A stretch of DNA of 64,000 bases from Candidatus Harpocratesius repetitus (GCA_021498095.1 JAIZWK010000001.1:3411450-3475449), one strand, 5' to 3'. Shown: positions 26,814 through 37,985, counted from the stretch's first letter. Numbers and translations are program-made. The notes: generated by a model not told the origin, from the letters alone.

Positions 26814-29171
26814 ATGGGAATGCAAAAAGGAAAAAACCAATTCAAAGCTAATCAAAGAATTTTGTTATCAATAATATTATTCATTATTCTGATGTTTTGT
26901 TGTAGCAACATTGAGAATTATCCAAATCTTAGTGAAAATATAAGCTTCTCTAAAGAAACATCAAAAATAGAAATGAAAAGTTACTATAATACCACTAAAA
27001 TGAATTCATATGTTTCTTCGTTTACTAATTCAAAATATTCTTCTAAAAGTCCGGCTTATTGCTCTTCTCATTATGCATCTCATGATTTTTCAGAAAATAT
27101 CTCCCAGTATTTTTCCCAAGAAATCCCTACTCTGATGGATAATCAACAAATTCCAGGTGCGATTGTCTCTATAGTCAATCATTCAGATTCAATTTACCGA
27201 AATGGGTGGGGACTTGCAGATATTTACAATAATAAAAGCATGTCTCCCGAAAATACCGAAATTTCAATGGGTGAACTTTCTGCTATTGTTTCTTGGATTT
27301 TGTTTATGCAGTTTTGGGAACAAGGTAAAATAAATCTATCAGCTCGAGTTAATACTTATTTACAGAATGGGGGATTTTCAATACTTGAGATATTTCCAAC
27401 TCCAATTTTGGTCTCCCATCTAATCACTCATACTGCGGGTTTTGAAGATACAATAATAGGAACTGAAGCTAAAGATATTAACAGCACAATTTCCTTAAAA
27501 ACTTATATAAAAGATTATATGCCTCTTCGGGTTAGGAAACCTGGAGAATTATCAGTATATTCAAATTATGATGTCGCATTAGGAACTTATTTATTAGAAT
27601 TGTTAACAAGCCAATCTTTTTCACAACTTTTCCAAAGTAAAATTGCAATTCCATTAGAATTGGAGAATTCAGATTTTATTAAGACAGATATATATTCATC
27701 TTCATCTAATTCAACCCATTGTATAGGTTATCAATATAAGGAACTAACAAAACAATTTACTGAAATTCCCCAAACGATTGTTAATGATATTCCTGCACGA
27801 GGGATGCAATCAACAGTAATTGATTTTGAAAAAATATTGCAAATATTCCTTAGTAATGGAACTTATCAAGATAAACAAATTCTTAGCCCCAATACGGTTC
27901 AATTTATGCAAACCCCACTTTTTAAAGTAGATCCCAGATTACCAGGAGTTTGTATTGGTTTTCAAGAAGAATATCACCATGGAATACGTTTATTAAGTCA
28001 ATACAGTTTGTTTAATGGTATCAGCAATGCAGCCATTTTAATTCCTGAACAAAATTTAGGATTATTTTTTGTATTCAATGCAGTAACTGGAATGGAAGCA
28101 ATTAAAAACTTAATTGACGATTTCTGTCTGACTATGCTAAACGGAACTGAAGGAATTAATCCAAATATTCCAGAAGATTTTAATAAACGAGCGAATCAAT
28201 ATGTGGGAGCATTTCGAACGGTTGAACGTCCATATACAACAGTCAAGAAAATTTATGGCTTGCTTACTGAAGAAATAATCATTACAAATCTTGGAGACAA
28301 TACTCTACGGATGAATTCAAAGCAAATTTTAATAGAAATTGGTCAAGATTTGTTTTTAAATAACCAAACAAAAGAAAAAGTGTTTTTCTTACGCGACGAT
28401 TCAGGAGAAATTCTGTACTTGATATTTGAAAATTCTCCAATGACTGCTTTTGAAAAGTCAAGTGTTCTTGACATTCCAATCATACACAAGATAATTCCAA
28501 TTACAGCATTAATTGCTTTTTTATCAAGTATTGCTCTGGGATTTATATTATTAATAAAAAAAATAATGAAGAAACAAAAATCCATTTTCAACCAAAAACA
28601 AGAATTATTGATGGCATACCAACACTATTTTGGAGATCGGAATTTAAATACTTCAAAATCAACGAAGATAGAAGAGATTTCAGAAATTGATTTAGAGAAT
28701 AAAGATCATTCACTTAAAAAAAAAGAAAGGAATCATATAATTAAAATTGTTGAAAATAATTTAGAAAATGATTTAGGGAATGAATTAAGGGAAAAATCAA
28801 TAGAACAGCACCAACTTACAAAATTAGAAGCATTTCAAATAATTCATAGCAAAAGAATGCAAACTCTTGCAATTATTTCTCTTATCTCAATGTCATCACT
28901 ATACTTACTTTTTGCGGGAATTTATTATTGGTACGATACAACAGTACCGTGGTATCAAACTGGATACAGCCGAACCCCTATGATCTTAATATTTATTCTT
29001 CCTTTAATTGCAAGATTAGTAAATTTAGCAACATTAGTATTTTGGCTTAACGTATGGCGCGATAAATATTGGACACCATGGCGTCGAATTCATTACGGTT
29101 TTGTATGTATAGTTGGCTTACTTTCTATATGGTGGTTGTATTATTGGAATTACTTTGGATTTAATTTTTGA
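26814..29171 (+). CDS. Beta-lactamase-fold (serine hydrolase family) membrane protein, catalytic motif degenerate
   Basis: A 785-residue protein. An N-terminal hydrophobic segment (about 15-35) would export residues 95-440, which follow the class C beta-lactamase/penicillin-binding fold: 'IPGAIVSIVNHSD', 'HLITHTAGFED', the YxN motif as 'VYSNYDVALGTYLLE', and 'GISNAAILIPEQNLG' near the end. The SxxK nucleophile motif expected before 'EQGKINL' is missing ('MGELSAIVSW'), so acyl-enzyme chemistry is doubtful. A middle domain of about 100 residues and a membrane helix near 555 follow, then a charged cytoplasmic coil, and three more helices close the chain. Possibly a peptide sensor or structural paralogue instead of a hydrolase. 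Confidence 0.75.
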   Translation: MGMQKGKNQFKANQRILLSIILFIILMFCCSNIENYPNLSENISFSKETSKIEMKSYYNTTKMNSYVSSFTNSKYSSKSPAYCSSHYASHDFSENISQYFSQEIPTLMDNQQIPGAIVSIVNHSDSIYRNGWGLADIYNNKSMSPENTEISMGELSAIVSWILFMQFWEQGKINLSARVNTYLQNGGFSILEIFPTPILVSHLITHTAGFEDTIIGTEAKDINSTISLKTYIKDYMPLRVRKPGELSVYSNYDVALGTYLLELLTSQSFSQLFQSKIAIPLELENSDFIKTDIYSSSSNSTHCIGYQYKELTKQFTEIPQTIVNDIPARGMQSTVIDFEKILQIFLSNGTYQDKQILSPNTVQFMQTPLFKVDPRLPGVCIGFQEEYHHGIRLLSQYSLFNGISNAAILIPEQNLGLFFVFNAVTGMEAIKNLIDDFCLTMLNGTEGINPNIPEDFNKRANQYVGAFRTVERPYTTVKKIYGLLTEEIIITNLGDNTLRMNSKQILIEIGQDLFLNNQTKEKVFFLRDDSGEILYLIFENSPMTAFEKSSVLDIPIIHKIIPITALIAFLSSIALGFILLIKKIMKKQKSIFNQKQELLMAYQHYFGDRNLNTSKSTKIEEISEIDLENKDHSLKKKERNHIIKIVENNLENDLGNELREKSIEQHQLTKLEAFQIIHSKRMQTLAIISLISMSSLYLLFAGIYYWYDTTVPWYQTGYSRTPMILIFILPLIARLVNLATLVFWLNVWRDKYWTPWRRIHYGFVCIVGLLSIWWLYYWNYFGFNF

Positions 29172-29225
29172 ACGAAAATTTAAAGAAATCTGCACCATTT
29201 ACAAGCCATAGGTGTTTGAAAAATT

Positions 29226-30770
29226 ATGGCTGAAAAATTGGATGATGCAGCTGCAAAAATTCTCATGCTAATGTCACATCGGGGCTTTATTTGGGGACCT
29301 TCTCCTGAAATCTACAACCCAGTCAAAGGATCATATGAATTTGGTCCTTTAGGGAAATTGATGAAAACTAATCTCGAAAATTACATGCGTAAAAAATTCC
29401 GAAAATATCAATTTTGGGAAGTTCAATGTCCACTAATTGGTTCAGATATGATATGGAAAGCTTCAGGACATGCTGAACGGTTTTATGATTTTATTATTCA
29501 GTGTACAAATCCAAAATGCCAACGTGTTCATCGGGTAGATACACTTTTAGAATCTTTAGGATACAATTTGACTTCTTTTAGTGCAGATGATTTCCAAAAA
29601 ATCATAAAAGAAGACAAAATTCTTTGTCCCGATTGTCAAGGAGAATTAGGTAGCGTAACAACACAAAATTTGATGGTTACTTCTCAATTGGGATTTCCTG
29701 CTTCAGAATTTATTCTAAGACCTGAAACTGCTACTACTACATATTTACTTTTTCCCCGATTAATTCAATTTTTCCGAACAAAAATGCCAATTTTTGTATT
29801 TCAAATGGGTTATGCTTTCAGAAATGAAATATCTCCCCGTAAAATGCTCTTGAGAACGCGTGAATTTGAACAATGTGAAGGGCAGATATTCATTACACCG
29901 GAACAAGAAATGAATTTTGAATTATTTAACCAAGCTGCACAAGAAAAATTACCACTTTGGTCTGCCAAACAACAGATTGCAGGAGACGAGAACATTAAAT
30001 ACTATTCTTTACAAGAAGCATTGGATCAAAAAATTTTGCAGAAACCTGCATATGCATGGCTATTATTTTTTGCATATGATATTGTAAAAGGATTGGATAT
30101 ACCCCTTGAAAATATACGATTACGACAGCATAAAGATGATGAAAAAGCTCATTATGCCCATGATGCTTGGGATTTAGAAATTAATTCTAAAATATATGGT
30201 TGGACCGAAGTATGTGGAATTCACGACAGAGGAGATTATGATTTAGGTCGGCATTTTAAATATTCAAAGAAAAAACAATTAAAAGTTCCAAGTCAAAATA
30301 AAGGTGAAAAAATAATCCCACATATTTTAGAAATTGCATTTGGATTAGGAAGATTGTTCTTCTTCTGCTTAGAACAAGCATTTACTTTTGAAGAAGAGCG
30401 TAATGTGCTTGATCTTCCCATTCAAATTACACCAATTCCATTTGCAGTATTTCCTTTGATGAAAAAGCCCGAAGAATTGAGTAAAATTGCAATGGAAATA
30501 TATAAACAATTAATAGATAACGATTTGGGCGCTATTTATGATGAAACAGGTTCGATTGGAAAAAGATATCGTAGAACTGAAGAAGTGGGCGTTCGTTATG
30601 CATTTACTATTGACCATCAGACTTTAGATGATGACACTTTAACTATAAGAAATATTGAAGATATGTCTCAAAAACGCATTCATCAATCAGACATAATTCC
30701 AATTGCATCTAAATTACTGCGAGGAACAATAACTTACGAAGAGATTGAAGATCTTTCCCAAAAAGATTAA
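29226..30770 (+). CDS. glyS: Glycyl-tRNA synthetase (archaeal/eukaryotic alpha2 type)
   Basis: Charges tRNA-Gly with glycine. The 514-residue protein has the N-terminal 'GFIWGPSPEIY' and 'FGPLG' typical of the dimeric class II enzyme, motif 2 as 'FRNEISPR...REFEQCEGQ', and motif 3 as 'EIAFGLGRLFF', with Ile-Ala where Pro-Ser is usual. An anticodon-binding domain ('ALFPLMKKPEEL'-like region from about residue 405) ends the chain. An insertion near residues 98-145 carries two Cys pairs ('CTNPKC', 'CPDC') that probably bind zinc. It is somewhat shorter than many archaeal homologues. It starts 54 bp after the preceding gene on the same strand and may share its transcript. Confidence 0.93.
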   Translation: MAEKLDDAAAKILMLMSHRGFIWGPSPEIYNPVKGSYEFGPLGKLMKTNLENYMRKKFRKYQFWEVQCPLIGSDMIWKASGHAERFYDFIIQCTNPKCQRVHRVDTLLESLGYNLTSFSADDFQKIIKEDKILCPDCQGELGSVTTQNLMVTSQLGFPASEFILRPETATTTYLLFPRLIQFFRTKMPIFVFQMGYAFRNEISPRKMLLRTREFEQCEGQIFITPEQEMNFELFNQAAQEKLPLWSAKQQIAGDENIKYYSLQEALDQKILQKPAYAWLLFFAYDIVKGLDIPLENIRLRQHKDDEKAHYAHDAWDLEINSKIYGWTEVCGIHDRGDYDLGRHFKYSKKKQLKVPSQNKGEKIIPHILEIAFGLGRLFFFCLEQAFTFEEERNVLDLPIQITPIPFAVFPLMKKPEELSKIAMEIYKQLIDNDLGAIYDETGSIGKRYRRTEEVGVRYAFTIDHQTLDDDTLTIRNIEDMSQKRIHQSDIIPIASKLLRGTITYEEIEDLSQKD

Positions 30771-30992
30771 AAAGTTCAATTAATTCTTTTTTAGAAATAC
30801 TTTAATTTCTAATAATAATTTTTCCTTTTATTATTTTTAATTGCATTAATATGTGAATTGATTAAATTTTCAAAATCTTCAAATGCCAACTTAAAAAATT
30901 TTAGAAAAACAATCATTTATATTAAGAATTTCATAGTTCAAAATGAAACTAATTTTATTTAAATATATTTCCTTAAGTCTAATGAGGTTATA

Positions 30993-31256
30993 GCAGAATT
31001 CAAAAAATTGAAGGAAATCCGAAAATCTTGCATCGACTATCCACAAAACCCAAATCTATCCCAATTTTAAATTTGTCGAAACATCGTTTAAGAAAAAAAT
31101 ATATAATTAAGTCAATAATTCAAAGAAAAATGATGGAAATGTGAAATTCTTGACCGCATTTAAGGGTTTAAAAATGCCGACTCAAATAGTAATTGGATGC
31201 GCAGGAGTATTGTCGAAAATATTGGCTCAAAAGATAGAATTTGATTAAGATAAAAA
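30993..31256 (-). repeat. Dispersed intergenic repeat, copy B
   Basis: The reverse complement matches 5884-6139 over its whole length. It lies in the 600-bp gap after glyS and is followed by 'GAGCCTCTAATAATA', which recurs at 12210. The remaining gap (30771-30992 and 31257-31372) is AT-rich and unremarkable. Confidence 0.7.
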
Positions 31257-31372
31257 AAATTGCTAGAGCCTCTAATAATATTTGTAAATCTAAAAAAAAA
31301 TATGAAAAATTGGATGAATGAAAAAGAAATAAATATTTTGGAAAAAAAAGAAGTGATCAGATAGTCAAGTGA

Positions 31373-32248
31373 TCAAGATTCCTGTGATTCTAGGGCTTTC
31401 TCTTTTTGTCGGAACGCTAAAGATATTAATACTGCTGAAGAACTCCAAATTGCATGTCCTAAAAACAAAAAGATAAGAATTAGAGTATTAGATGCCTCAA
31501 TTCCAGAAAAGATTACTCCTGTAATCCCCCAATAATATAAACCTGAAGTAAATGAAATAATCCCCCATCCCAAAAAACGCGCTCGGCGTTTGTAATCTTC
31601 TTCCATTGGACGAGTTCTAAGAAAATTCAACTGTTGAACCATTAAAATTGTTGCAAAAGTAAAGAAAAGAACCAGTGAAAGCGAATTAACAATACCCCAT
31701 TTTGATGTAACATGTACTTTTCCTGGGTCAATAACATGTACTTCAATTTGATCAAGATATACAATTAAAGCAATAAAAATTAAAGCTAAAACGGGATAGA
31801 TTTTCCTTTTCTGTATTTTTATCTTGTAATGAGAGGGAAATACAAGATCTTCTGAAAATAGAAAATCTTCATTAAGATTTATTCCCCTACTAATCTGTAC
31901 TGCTGCGGCACAGTAATTCCAAGCCATGAATAATGCTCCAGGAATGGCAAAATCACGTAGAATATTTGCATAGAATAAAGAAGGATATTCTGTTAGATAT
32001 CCAGAATAAACCGCGTCTACAGAGGCAGAACTAGGAATAGACAATGGAGCAATAACATATATAATTGAATCAAAGAACATATAAACAATCCAACCACTCA
32101 ACCCTGTGATAAAGAATCGATGAAGAGAAGGGCGTTCGGAAAATTTCACACCTTTGTATTTTTTATTAAGTGCATACACTGCATAACTATATAAAGCTAA
32201 CTCGATAACCTTTACAATTAGCAAATAAACTTGATTTGTTTCTATCAT
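31373..32248 (-). CDS. Polytopic membrane protein, unknown function
   Basis: A 291-residue protein with about seven hydrophobic segments (near residues 8-25, 45-68, 100-120, 152-168, 185-205, 225-245 and 252-272). Acidic or basic loops separate them. The N-terminus is outside by charge rule of thumb, which would give a receptor-like seven-helix layout, but I see no retinal-binding lysine motif or other family signature. A TATA-like 'TTATATCATTC' region lies between it and the upstream phosphoesterase gene. Stands alone. Function not assigned. Confidence 0.75.
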   Translation of the reverse strand: MIETNQVYLLIVKVIELALYSYAVYALNKKYKGVKFSERPSLHRFFITGLSGWIVYMFFDSIIYVIAPLSIPSSASVDAVYSGYLTEYPSLFYANILRDFAIPGALFMAWNYCAAAVQISRGINLNEDFLFSEDLVFPSHYKIKIQKRKIYPVLALIFIALIVYLDQIEVHVIDPGKVHVTSKWGIVNSLSLVLFFTFATILMVQQLNFLRTRPMEEDYKRRARFLGWGIISFTSGLYYWGITGVIFSGIEASNTLILIFLFLGHAIWSSSAVLISLAFRQKEKALESQES

Positions 32249-32474
32249 AGTTCCTCATCTTGGAATGAATATTGAGGTAATAAATATTTATATCATTCTT
32301 GCACTTCAAAAACTTTTTGCTAATTGTAATAATGAAAAGAAAAATGTAACCAATTTTAAGAAAAAAGCGAAATTTTTGGTGTTGAATAAATCTTTTTATT
32401 GGTTAATCTACTTTTTTGATTGAAATAAAAATCAAAGAAAAATTGATAAAATTTCTCAAGAACATTCAAGGAAA

Positions 32475-33347
32475 TTAGTGATTTTTATATTTTATCTCTA
32501 CTTTATCAATATGTTTACCATCATTATCAATAACTCGAATAAATAATTGATTTTCTTCAACTTTAATATGAAGATAATTAAATGTCGTAATATGCAATAT
32601 TAATCCAGGAGGGGTTAAATGTTGATTAGTAAGATGAGCACCTCCCCCTGCAGATACTAAATAAGTTATTCCATCTATATGTAATCGCTCATAACTATGA
32701 AAATGGGAACCGATGGATAGTTGAACACCATATTTTTTAAATAGAGGAACTAGTTGATTGATTAATTCATTTCTTACGCCGCCAACAGCACCACTATAGA
32801 GAGGTTTATGAAGGATTACGATTTTCCACTTAATTTTATTAACATTATTCGCTTTTTCCAATGTTTGCTTAACATATTCAACTTGACTTTTTCTAAGATG
32901 ATTTGCATTATCATCAATAAAAATTATCAACACATCGTCATATATAAGAGAGTAATCAAGCGATTCCATGTTAAATAAGCGTTTAAAATACAAAGGATTA
33001 TCATGATTCCCCCTAACGGGAAAAATTAATGTATTTACTCCAACATTGCGAAGATCTTTAAAAAAAGATGGCCAACCAAAATCCCAAAAAACAAAATCAC
33101 CGATGTGAATTATAAAATCTTTATTTTCGCTTTTTATTAATTCAAGAATTCGTCTATGTACGCGATTAACCTTAAATCCAAAATTTCTATTATCGCTATA
33201 CACAATAAATTCCTTTTTTTTTGGATTTGATGGCTTTAGGAAATTTTCCTTTAATATTCTTGGTGATAAATATCTTTTAACTCGTTTTTTGATTACTCTC
33301 TTATAAATATTAATTTTCCCATTTTCTTTACTCTGCATCAAAATCAT
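32475..33347 (-). CDS. Calcineurin-like metallophosphoesterase
   Basis: A 290-residue protein with a basic N-terminal stretch of about 45 residues. The phosphoesterase core has five metal-binding blocks: 'YSDNRNFG', 'IHIGDFVFWD', 'VRGNHDNP', 'VILHKPLYS' and 'GSHFHSYER'. The first block is D-N-R instead of the common D-x-H, a variant seen in part of the family. The order and the 'SHFHSYER' end resemble purple-acid-phosphatase-type enzymes. No signal peptide is apparent. Substrate unknown. Confidence 0.85.
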   Translation of the reverse strand: MILMQSKENGKINIYKRVIKKRVKRYLSPRILKENFLKPSNPKKKEFIVYSDNRNFGFKVNRVHRRILELIKSENKDFIIHIGDFVFWDFGWPSFFKDLRNVGVNTLIFPVRGNHDNPLYFKRLFNMESLDYSLIYDDVLIIFIDDNANHLRKSQVEYVKQTLEKANNVNKIKWKIVILHKPLYSGAVGGVRNELINQLVPLFKKYGVQLSIGSHFHSYERLHIDGITYLVSAGGGAHLTNQHLTPPGLILHITTFNYLHIKVEENQLFIRVIDNDGKHIDKVEIKYKNH

Positions 33348-33497
33348 CTATATATCTTCAAAATGTTTTCATATAATCACATTCTTATTTTCATCTGATA
33401 GCATTTTGTTCAATTCATAATTTCTCCATTTATTATTAAAGATTTCAATTTTTATATGCAATTATTCTTTATTTTTACTTAAAATAATTAGAGAATT

Positions 33498-34450
33498 TTA
33501 TTTTTCTGCGTACCATTTATCCAATTCTCTATATTTGATATTACAATATCAGCCCTTTTTGAAAATGCTTCAAAAGTTGCGAAAGCAGCATGTGGAAGAA
33601 CAATAACATTTTTAGCATTTGTATAGGTAGCAAAGGATCTAAAGGTGGCTCAGATTCATAAACATCAACAGCTCCTGCAATCTTATTAGCATTCAACTGC
33701 TGTGCTAAAATTTATAATCAACAATAGGTCCGCGAGCGCAGTTAATTAAATATGCTGAAGGTTTCATTAGTCTTAGAGATTTTCATCAATCAAGCTGCGA
33801 GTATCTTCAGTTAATGGAAGATGGATTGAAATAATATCAGAATTCTCCATCAGGGCTTCAAATCAGTGTATTTTCCCCCAATTTGATAAATTCTGGATTT
33901 TTTCACTGTGATTATAACCAAGAATTTTACAATGAAAGAGTGAAGCAATTCGGCTTACTCTAATACCAATTGCCCCAGTACCGACAATTCCAATAGTTTT
34001 ATTACTTAATTCATTACCTATTAATCCATCTCGAGTTTTTCTATTACGAGTTGCTGTATCACAAGGAATTATTTTTCGATTACAAGCAATCATTAAGCCA
34101 ACAGTCAATTCTGCAACAGATTGAGTGGAATAACCTGCAGAGTTGAAATTGCTATATTTTTTCCTTGCAAGCTTCAAGATCAATATGATCTATCCCAGTA
34201 AATGCAACTGAAATGAATTTTAATTTTGATAGGTTTTCAATTACTGAACGAGGAAATTTAGTGTTTGTAATAACAATTATTTCTGCAGTTTTGCATCGAT
34301 CTATAAGTTCTTCTTCAGAAGAAGCACTATTTTCAAAATAACTATATCATGCTCTCGACTGAAGTGTTTTTGAAATGTTTCCAACTTTCCTAACAATATA
34401 TCTTTTGGAATTCCTAAGGGATCTGCAAACACAATATTCAATTTAATCAC
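33498..34450 (-). pseudogene. D-isomer 2-hydroxyacid dehydrogenase, broken
   Basis: The GTG at 34450 opens 'IKLNIVFADPLGIPKDILLGK'. The longest clean piece (34183-33863) has 'YSTQSVAELTVGLMIACNRK' and the Rossmann motif 'GIVGTGAIGIRVSRIA'. Further homology ('LINCARGPIVDYKF'-like on the minus strand near 33730, catalytic-His region near 33590) is scattered over frames down to the stop at 33498. At least three frameshifts. Ancestor probably acted on glyoxylate, hydroxypyruvate or phosphoglycerate. Confidence 0.75.
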
Positions 34451-34759
34451 GTAGATATATCCGAAAATCTAAATAAACGTCATCTAATTAGTCAGAATTG
34501 ATAATGACATTTTATATCAAGCAAAAAATACAACTCGGTTATTTGATTCAGTAAAAATAGTAGATTATTCACAGTTTTTCAATTATAAATATTAGTTGTT
34601 TTTTTTCTGAATTTAAATAATTCTATAGTATGGAAAAAGCAGAATTAAAAAGTCATGGAAAAGACAAATTGAAATATCCTAATACTTTAAGAAAAATCAC
34701 CATTTTAATTTTCAATTAATGAATTTATTTTTGAAAATAACCTCATAAATCTCTTCTTA

Positions 34760-36577
34760 GTTTCTCTCATTAATTTTTTGAATAAGTTCAGGATGTCTAA
34801 GTAAATAAGCAGCAGGGCTATAATGATTAATTTTTCTTACCTAAATATCGTTCTATTTTCCTTAATATACCATCTTTCCCTTGTAAAGAATCTAATTTTA
34901 TAACAGGAATATCTTGTAGTGTTTTATTAATTAAATCTTATATAAAATTTCTGGTTCAAATAAGTCTTCAATATCAGCATTTTTAAGTGTATTATCAACA
35001 AATTCATTTAATAAGATCAACTTGTTCTTCATTATCCTATTTTTTTATTAAATTTTCAATTTTTGGTCTTTCAGCATTAGAATAATCCCTAACCACAACA
35101 ATATTAAGTTGATTTGCACCTAATAAAGAAATAAATGTACATAATTTATCTGCTCCTCCAACAGGTATGATTACCCATTTTGAATCTAATTTATGATCTT
35201 CTTCAACAAGTTCTGACATTATCCGAAAGATAAATCAAATCAGAAGGCCCTTCAACTAAAATGCAATTTGGTGCAATAAATAGAGTTTGAGCTAATTCAT
35301 AACCAAGAGCAGATTGTAATGGAAAAATTGTATCTTTATCAGTTAAAAAAATATCTTCACTTACTACTGTTCTCTTTTTATCATGATCTTCAACAGTTCT
35401 AACATTCTTCTAATTTTGATGGATCAATCATAAAAGGGGAATGAGTTGTGTAAATTACTTGATGATTTGAAGCTAATTTTTCATTAATGAATTTAAGAAA
35501 ATCATTCTGTGCTTTTGCATGTAAACTTAAACCAGGTTCATCAAGTAAAAGAATTAAAGAATTTTTTTATCATTTTCAAATTTTGAAAAATAAGCCAGAA
35601 AAGAGAAAAACCAAACGAAACCTCTCGATCTTTCATTAAAAGCGACTGATACTCGATGTCGAGTATTTTTATTCGAATATGCAAAACAGAACCAGTATTA
35701 AATGGAGGATCATCCCCTGGTTTTCCTGGTGCAATTTCAATATTCACTTCTAAATTCTGATTCTGACTCCAATATTCAAAAACCTTATCGGTAATTTCTA
35801 TTGAACAAGCTTCTAAGGTCGCTTTTAATTCTTCATATTTTTTTGGTTTTTTAAGAGAACTAATTCTGTTTCTGCTTGATTTAACAGAGCGATCAAGGTT
35901 TGATCAGAATTTGTTAGTTTATTATTATTTTTCCTTTGGATAATTTGCTCAATAGAGACTTTACCTTGAAGAATGTAATATTCACTAAAATAAAGAAATT
36001 TTGGAATAATTGATGAAAGAAACTCTTTGATTTTTGTATCAATATCTCCAAATTTTTCATTGATTTCTTTTAAAAAGGATGAATATTTATCTTTCTTATC
36101 AAATTTGTCTACGATATCTAAGATTTCTTTAACTTCTTGATAATCATTTATATTTTTACTTAATTCTTCAGGAAAATCTGATCGATTTATTATTTCTTTG
36201 ATAATTTCGGTTTGATCTAACTCAAATTCATAATGCAATTCATTTTCATAGCCTTTTGATAAAACTAATCGATCATCTTTTATTTTTACTCTGAATTTTT
36301 CAAAAATCTCTCTAATTTCATGTTTGTCTAATAAAAACTCTGCATATATTACAATTTTCTTCGATTTATTTCTATTGTATTCTGCCAAAATCTACGCGGA
36401 TATTCCATAGTTGAATCATAGTCATCTTTTATAACCGGATTTAATTTATAGAGCGCTTGCAAAAAGCAGTTTTTCCTGATTCATTCTTTCCTACCAAACA
36501 AGTTATATTATTAATTTTTACTATTTGTGAATTCTCAATTGATTTAAAATTAGTTATTTTGACTTTATCTAACTTCA
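34760..36577 (-). pseudogene. OLD-family ATPase/TOPRIM nuclease, broken
   Basis: Begins at 36577 with 'KVKITNFKSIENSQIVKIN' and Walker A 'GKNESGKTAF', as in OLD-type proteins. Fragments at 36388-35825 are the helical middle of the ATPase. 35747-35541 and the region near 35550-35400 hold the second ATPase half. 35219-35037 has 'IPVGGADKLCTFISLLGA', typical of the TOPRIM domain. At least four frameshifts or stops. OLD proteins occur in phage defence (Gabija-type GajA) and in stand-alone roles; no UvrD-like partner is seen. Confidence 0.7.
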
Positions 36578-36728
36578 TTAATTATTAAATAATAAAAACT
36601 CTTATTAAATATATAACCTTGACATAATACTAGATTTATAAATTATTATTATTCAATTAATAGATACAAAAATTAGTATAAATTAATTATCTAAAATATA
36701 ACCAATAATAAAAAGAAAAAGAAAAAAT

Positions 36729-37985
36729 CTATGGATAGATTCCGCGCATTTCAATTGCTTTAGCCACACGATGCACTGCTACGAAATATGCTGCCATACG
36801 ATAGGTTACTTTTCTCTCTTCTACTAATTTTTGAACATCCTCGAAAGCACGCAGCAAAATTTTATCTAATTCTTCATTTACACGATCTAAATCCCAAAAT
36901 AATGCCATCCGATCTTGCACCCATTCAAAATATGAGCAGGTAACACCACCAGCGTTAGCTAAAATATCTGGAACAACATCAATTCCACGTTCAGCTAAAA
37001 TTTTATCGGCTTCAGGGGTTGTTGGTCCGTTTGCACCTTCGACAACCACTTTACAACGCAGTTTACCAGCATTTTCAGGAGTTATTTGATTTTCTAAAGC
37101 ACATGGCGCTAAAATTGTACATTCTAATTCCAAAAGTTCTTCATTGGTTATTCTTTGGGCGTTTTCATATCCCTCCAAAGTTCGATGGGCAGGATCAGAA
37201 ATATAAGCGAAAATCTCATCGACATCTAAGCCATCTGGTTTATAATATCCCCCAGAAATATCAGATACTGCAATCACCTTATAACCGTATTCTTTAGCGG
37301 TTAAAGCGGTGTATTGACCTACATTTCCAAACCCTTGAATAACTATTGTTGATTCTTCAGGTTTCATGCCATGACGTTTAGCATACTCGTGTGCAATGAA
37401 TGCTACACCATGTCCTGTTGCTTGTGTTCGCCCCAATGACCCACCAATTTCAACGGGTTTTCCAGTACAAACACCATGAACAACATGACCTTTTTGCATG
37501 GAATAGGTGTCCATCATCCATCCCATTTCTCGTGAACCCGTATTCATATCGGGTGCTGGAATATCTGTTTCTGGGCCGATTACGTTAATAATATTTGCAG
37601 TGAATCGTCGTGTCAAGCGTTCAAGTTCGGCTTGAGACAATTTTCGAGGGTCTACACGGACACCTCCTTTTGCACCACCATATGGAATTCCAACACAGGC
37701 ACATTTCCAAGTCATCCACATTGCGAGTGCTTTAACTTCATCCATGTCTACATTTGGAGCATATCGGATTCCACCTTTGCCAGGACCACGAGCAGAATTA
37801 TGAAGGACACGAAAGCCTTCAAACACTTTAAGATGGCCGTTATCCATTCTTACTGGAACGGCGACTTGAACCATTCGAGTAGGATGAGAAAGATAAGTAT
37901 AAATATCTTCATTAATACCCATTGCGTCGCAAGCGAGTCGCAATTGTTTAAGGGCGTTTTGAAAGGGATTGGTTTCGGTTGACAT
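36729..37985 (-). CDS. gdhA: Glutamate dehydrogenase
   Basis: Interconverts glutamate and 2-oxoglutarate plus ammonia, a central step in amino-acid catabolism. Catalytic and substrate motifs are clear: 'GPGKGGIRYAP', 'MTWKCACVGIPYGGAKGGV' with the active-site Lys, 'DIPAPDMNT', and the Rossmann 'VIQGFGNVGQYTA'. About 418 residues, standard for hexameric archaeal enzymes. I choose the ATG at 37985 ('MSTETNPF') because AGGA lies ten bases upstream; the ATG at 37994 is too close to it. Stop codon is TAG. A TATA box and nested TGATCA palindromes upstream suggest control by a repressor. It fits a peptide-consuming lifestyle together with the binding proteins at 12-23 kb. Confidence 0.95.
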   Translation of the reverse strand: MSTETNPFQNALKQLRLACDAMGINEDIYTYLSHPTRMVQVAVPVRMDNGHLKVFEGFRVLHNSARGPGKGGIRYAPNVDMDEVKALAMWMTWKCACVGIPYGGAKGGVRVDPRKLSQAELERLTRRFTANIINVIGPETDIPAPDMNTGSREMGWMMDTYSMQKGHVVHGVCTGKPVEIGGSLGRTQATGHGVAFIAHEYAKRHGMKPEESTIVIQGFGNVGQYTALTAKEYGYKVIAVSDISGGYYKPDGLDVDEIFAYISDPAHRTLEGYENAQRITNEELLELECTILAPCALENQITPENAGKLRCKVVVEGANGPTTPEADKILAERGIDVVPDILANAGGVTCSYFEWVQDRMALFWDLDRVNEELDKILLRAFEDVQKLVEERKVTYRMAAYFVAVHRVAKAIEMRGIYP

